This document shows, piece by piece, positions 6,039-8,278 of a DNA stretch of 8,278 nucleotides. How positions within the stretch are numbered: the first letter of the stretch is position 1; the number at the start of each line of letters is the position of its first letter. Under the pieces are notes generated by a model. The model was given only the letters and a program-made list of their open reading frames with translations. It did no database searches and was not told the origin of the DNA. This DNA is from Gammaproteobacteria bacterium. Its GTDB lineage: Bacteria; Pseudomonadota; Gammaproteobacteria; Eutrophobiales; Eutrophobiaceae. The DNA lies in the NCBI GenBank assembly GCA_016198885.1, contig JACQHV010000019.1:1-8278 (forward strand), written 5' to 3'. The translations under genes and the position numbers were made by a program.

Positions 6039-7253
6039 ATGACCAAAAAACAATACTCAAAGGTGGTGCTGGCCTATTCCGGCGGCCTGGATACCTCGGT
6101 AATACTGGTGTGGCTCAAGGAGCAATATGATTGCGAAGTCGTCACGTTTACCGCAGATATCGGCCAGGGCGAAGAACTTGAACCGGCGCGGGCCAAGGCA
6201 AAAGAGCTTGGTGTGAAGGAAATCCATATCGAGGACCTCAAGGAAGAGTTTGTCCGGGACTTTGTCTTCCCGATGTTCCGGGCGAATACCCTGTATGAAG
6301 GTGAATACCTGCTGGGTACTTCCATCGCACGCCCGCTGATTGCCAAGCATCTTGTCGAAATCGCGGCAAAGACCGGCGCCGATGCCATTGCCCATGGCGC
6401 AACCGGCAAGGGTAATGATCAGGTACGTTTTGAACTTGGCGCTTATGCACTGAATCCGGAGATCAAGGTCATTGCCCCCTGGCGCCTGTGGGACCTGACA
6501 TCGCGTGAGAAATTACTGGTTTATGCCGGTAAAAACAAAATCCCGATCGAGGCCAAACGTAGTGGCGGTTCACCCTACTCCATGGATGCCAACCTGCTAC
6601 ATATCTCTTATGAAGGTGGGCCTCTGGAAGACCCATGGCTTGAGCCCGAGGAAAACATGTGGCGCTGGACCCTATCTCCTGAAAAAGCGCCGGATCAGGC
6701 GGAAATAATCGAACTCACATTTGCACAGGGTAATGCAGTCGCCATTAACGGCACAAAGATGCCGAATGCATTACTTCTGGCGACACTTAATGAAGTCGGC
6801 GGCAAACACGGTATCGGCCGCACTGATCTCGTCGAGAATCGTTATGTCGGGATGAAATCCAGGGGATGTTATGAGACGCCGGGCGGGACAATCCTGCTCA
6901 AGGCGCACCGGGCGATGGAATCCATCACTTTGGATCGCGAAGTTGCACATTTAAAGGATGATCTCATGCCACGCTATGCGAGTCTCATCTATAACGGCTA
7001 CTGGTGGAGTCCGGAACGCGAAGCAATGCAAACATTGATAGACAAGACACAAACACGTGTCAACGGGATTGTCAGGCTGAAACTTTACAAGGGCAATGTT
7101 ACTGTCACAGGACGCAAATCTGAAACAGACAGCTTGTTTGATAAAACCATCGCAACTTTTGAAGACGACGCCGGAAGCTACAATCAGAAAGACGCGGAAG
7201 GATTCATCAAATTAAACGCATTACGTCTGCGTATTCAGAACCGGAAGAAATAA
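6039..7253 (+). CDS. argG: Argininosuccinate synthase
   Basis: Joins citrulline and aspartate with ATP cleavage to AMP and pyrophosphate, giving argininosuccinate, the penultimate step of arginine biosynthesis in the cytoplasm. The N-type ATP pyrophosphatase loop AYSGGLDTS lies at 12-20. HGATGKGNDQVRFE at 119-132 binds nucleotide, citrulline and aspartate. KRSGGSPYSMDANLLHISYE (173-192) and SRGCYETPGG (274-283) are further family signatures. The 404 residues match the short class of about 400 residues; the E. coli enzyme is the longer class of about 447. The ATG at 6039 is 11 residues before the ATP loop, as usual in the family, and the protein is complete with TAA at 7251-7253. It has its own likely promoter upstream and is convergent with the antiporter gene downstream. 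No other arginine genes are in the window. Confidence 0.98.
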   Translation: MTKKQYSKVVLAYSGGLDTSVILVWLKEQYDCEVVTFTADIGQGEELEPARAKAKELGVKEIHIEDLKEEFVRDFVFPMFRANTLYEGEYLLGTSIARPLIAKHLVEIAAKTGADAIAHGATGKGNDQVRFELGAYALNPEIKVIAPWRLWDLTSREKLLVYAGKNKIPIEAKRSGGSPYSMDANLLHISYEGGPLEDPWLEPEENMWRWTLSPEKAPDQAEIIELTFAQGNAVAINGTKMPNALLLATLNEVGGKHGIGRTDLVENRYVGMKSRGCYETPGGTILLKAHRAMESITLDREVAHLKDDLMPRYASLIYNGYWWSPEREAMQTLIDKTQTRVNGIVRLKLYKGNVTVTGRKSETDSLFDKTIATFEDDAGSYNQKDAEGFIKLNALRLRIQNRKK

Positions 7254-7327
7254 CCGATCAGGAAACATCAGATAGATTGCGATTGGTATAGGCCTTACCC
7301 CTCCGTATGCCTTGGCTTCGTAAACGA

Positions 7328-7389
7328 TACGTCCTTGTATCATTTCTTTTGGCGATTTTCCCCCGAAAAAAATTTTGTACAAGGATGTA
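7328..7389. repeat. Imperfect 12-bp inverted repeat in the argG-antiporter spacer
   Basis: TACGTCCTTGTA at 7328-7339 and TACAAGGATGTA at 7378-7389 are complementary except for one position, which becomes a G-U pair in RNA. The loop is 38 bases and contains a small inner hairpin (TTTTC/GAAAA around CCCC near 7356-7369) followed by an A/T-rich run. It lies between two convergent genes, so it could end transcription from either side, but the long loop and low-GC inner stem make it a poor intrinsic terminator. It could instead be part of a dispersed intergenic repeat. Confidence 0.45.
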
Positions 7390-7401
7390 CTTATACTGCG
7401 A

Positions 7402-7415
7402 TCGCATGGATGCGA
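7402..7415. repeat. Short inverted repeat TCGCAT-GG-ATGCGA
   Basis: Arms of 6 bp (7402-7407 and 7410-7415) flank GG, and overlap the 10-bp palindrome TGCGATCGCA at 7397-7406. Together with the neighbouring 12-bp inverted repeat it makes the right half of this spacer unusually rich in dyad symmetry. No coding potential is evident in 7254-7435. Confidence 0.4.
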
Positions 7416-7435
7416 AGGAGCAGTGAATTTGCCTG

Positions 7436-8278
7436 TTAAAAATTTAATTTCCTGATTAACGGATTCATCGTTGTAACCTGCACAAACAATGTAAACAAAA
7501 CCACTCCATAAGCAATTGACTGGATGGTGTACCAGTAACTCAGACTCAAAGGTAAAGACAATGCGAGTGCGAGTGTCACCGTGCCGCGCACACCTCCCCA
7601 GGTCAATGCAATCTGCTGTTTTACCGGTACAGGTGTTATACCGGGCAACTGATTCGTCAATGGAAACACGCCGAATATGATTATCACTCTTGCTGCGAAC
7701 ACTGCAACGATACCAATCAGAATGGCGAGCCATTGATCGGTAAACATTGATAAGTTAACAGTTACCCCCGCGAGAAGAAATATCAGCGCCTCGGCCATTA
7801 AGGCGGTAAAACCCCAGAAATTGCCCACAAACTGATCAGTTTGATTCTGTTCTGTTCGTCTCTTCAGAGATCCAATGATGAGACCTGCAGACAATACCGC
7901 CATCACACCTGAAAGATTCAGAAAATCCTGCGCCACGATAAAGGATGCATAGGTACTGGCAATCGTGACAAGCACATGAGTATTCGTATCTGTGGAGAAT
8001 CTGATTATGACATGGGCGATGATGCCTGCCATTGCGCCGATAGCAAGTCCGCCAAAGAAAACAGATAAAAACTGAACTATCGCGTCACCCCAGGTACTGC
8101 TCTGTTCACCGGTCAATGCGATGCCAATAATGATACTGAATAACACTACGGCAGCAGTATCATTAAAAAGCCCCTCTCCTTCCAGTATCAGGCCCAGTCG
8201 TTCCGGCGCACCGGATTTCTTCAACAAGATTAAAACGGCAGCAGGATCAGTGGCGGATAGCAGCGCGCCGGCGAGGAG
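7436..8278 (-). CDS. Cation/proton antiporter, CPA1 (NhaP/NHE-like) family, N-terminus off window
   Basis: Inner-membrane antiporter exchanging protons for Na+ or another monovalent cation; the ion cannot be settled from this fragment. The frame is open to the right edge, giving 280 residues; perhaps 120-150 N-terminal residues are missing. Counting from the first residue in the window, SATDPAAV at 8-15 is the unwound-helix TDP motif. EGEGLFND at 33-40 contains the Asn-Asp pair typical of electroneutral CPA1 exchangers. LTWGGVRGTVTLALALSLP at about 225-243 carries the conserved arginine helix. About nine hydrophobic segments are seen (roughly 1-19, 38-57, 66-94, 102-120, 122-139, 156-176, 183-207, 227-243, 254-274). 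The protein ends right after the last helix at NPLIRKLNF, so there is no cytoplasmic regulatory tail. A TTG at 8227 could be called as a start but lies downstream of the TDP motif and is internal. Confidence 0.93.
   Translation of the reverse strand, partial: LLAGALLSATDPAAVLILLKKSGAPERLGLILEGEGLFNDTAAVVLFSIIIGIALTGEQSSTWGDAIVQFLSVFFGGLAIGAMAGIIAHVIIRFSTDTNTHVLVTIASTYASFIVAQDFLNLSGVMAVLSAGLIIGSLKRRTEQNQTDQFVGNFWGFTALMAEALIFLLAGVTVNLSMFTDQWLAILIGIVAVFAARVIIIFGVFPLTNQLPGITPVPVKQQIALTWGGVRGTVTLALALSLPLSLSYWYTIQSIAYGVVLFTLFVQVTTMNPLIRKLNF

Noticed and set aside
7398..7405. GCGATCGC octamer, the cyanobacterial HIP1 motif
   Set aside because: Only one occurrence noticed, and the genes do not look cyanobacterial; probably chance or part of the local dyad.
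7221..7733. Minus-strand open frame of 170 codons covering the argG end, the spacer and the antiporter 3' part
   Set aside because: It overlaps the well-supported antiporter in another frame, and its composition (many Arg, Cys and Thr) is that of a shadow frame; no domain recognised.

Overview
The window reads as chromosomal DNA of a proteobacterium, most likely gammaproteobacterial (a betaproteobacterium cannot be excluded). The reasons are a homodimeric-type pyruvate dehydrogenase E1 (AceE), an E3 subunit carrying its own N-terminal lipoyl domain, a YbfF-type esterase and a short (about 400-residue) argininosuccinate synthase. All sequence assignments are by motif recognition; no search was run.

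Layout. Bases 1-119 are a perfect 59-bp inverted repeat around one base. The right arm encodes conserved AceE sequence and the left arm is its mirror copy, so this looks like a contig-end fold-back artefact rather than biology. The C-terminal half of aceE runs to 1406, followed by aceF (E2, one lipoyl domain, 1474-2802) and lpdA (lipoyl-E3 fusion, 2927-4648): together the pyruvate dehydrogenase complex, which turns pyruvate into acetyl-CoA, CO2 and NADH. On the same strand follow a Nudix hydrolase (about 4708-5160) and a YbfF-like alpha/beta hydrolase (5172-5963). A sigma70-like promoter precedes argG (6039-7253, arginine biosynthesis). After a 182-bp spacer with inverted repeats comes, convergently on the minus strand, the C-terminal 280 residues of a CPA1/NhaP-type cation/proton antiporter that runs off the right edge.

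The most unusual content is between the genes. The three gaps aceE-aceF, aceF-lpdA and lpdA-Nudix are each filled with degenerate tandem heptamers (AGTGATT-type in the first, CTACCTG/CACCTAC-type and its complement in the other two). In the last two gaps the C-rich arrays run right up to the start codon and no Shine-Dalgarno sequence is visible. In the lpdA-Nudix gap the heptamers form a 25-nt inverted repeat spanning essentially the entire intergenic space. A 14-mer is shared in inverted orientation by the second and third gaps, so these belong to one repeat family. They recall heptamer repeats upstream of start codons described in Beggiatoaceae and cyanobacteria, but with different units.

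The coding genes themselves are ordinary housekeeping genes. I see no convincing new multi-gene system; the heptamer elements are the best candidate for something undescribed.
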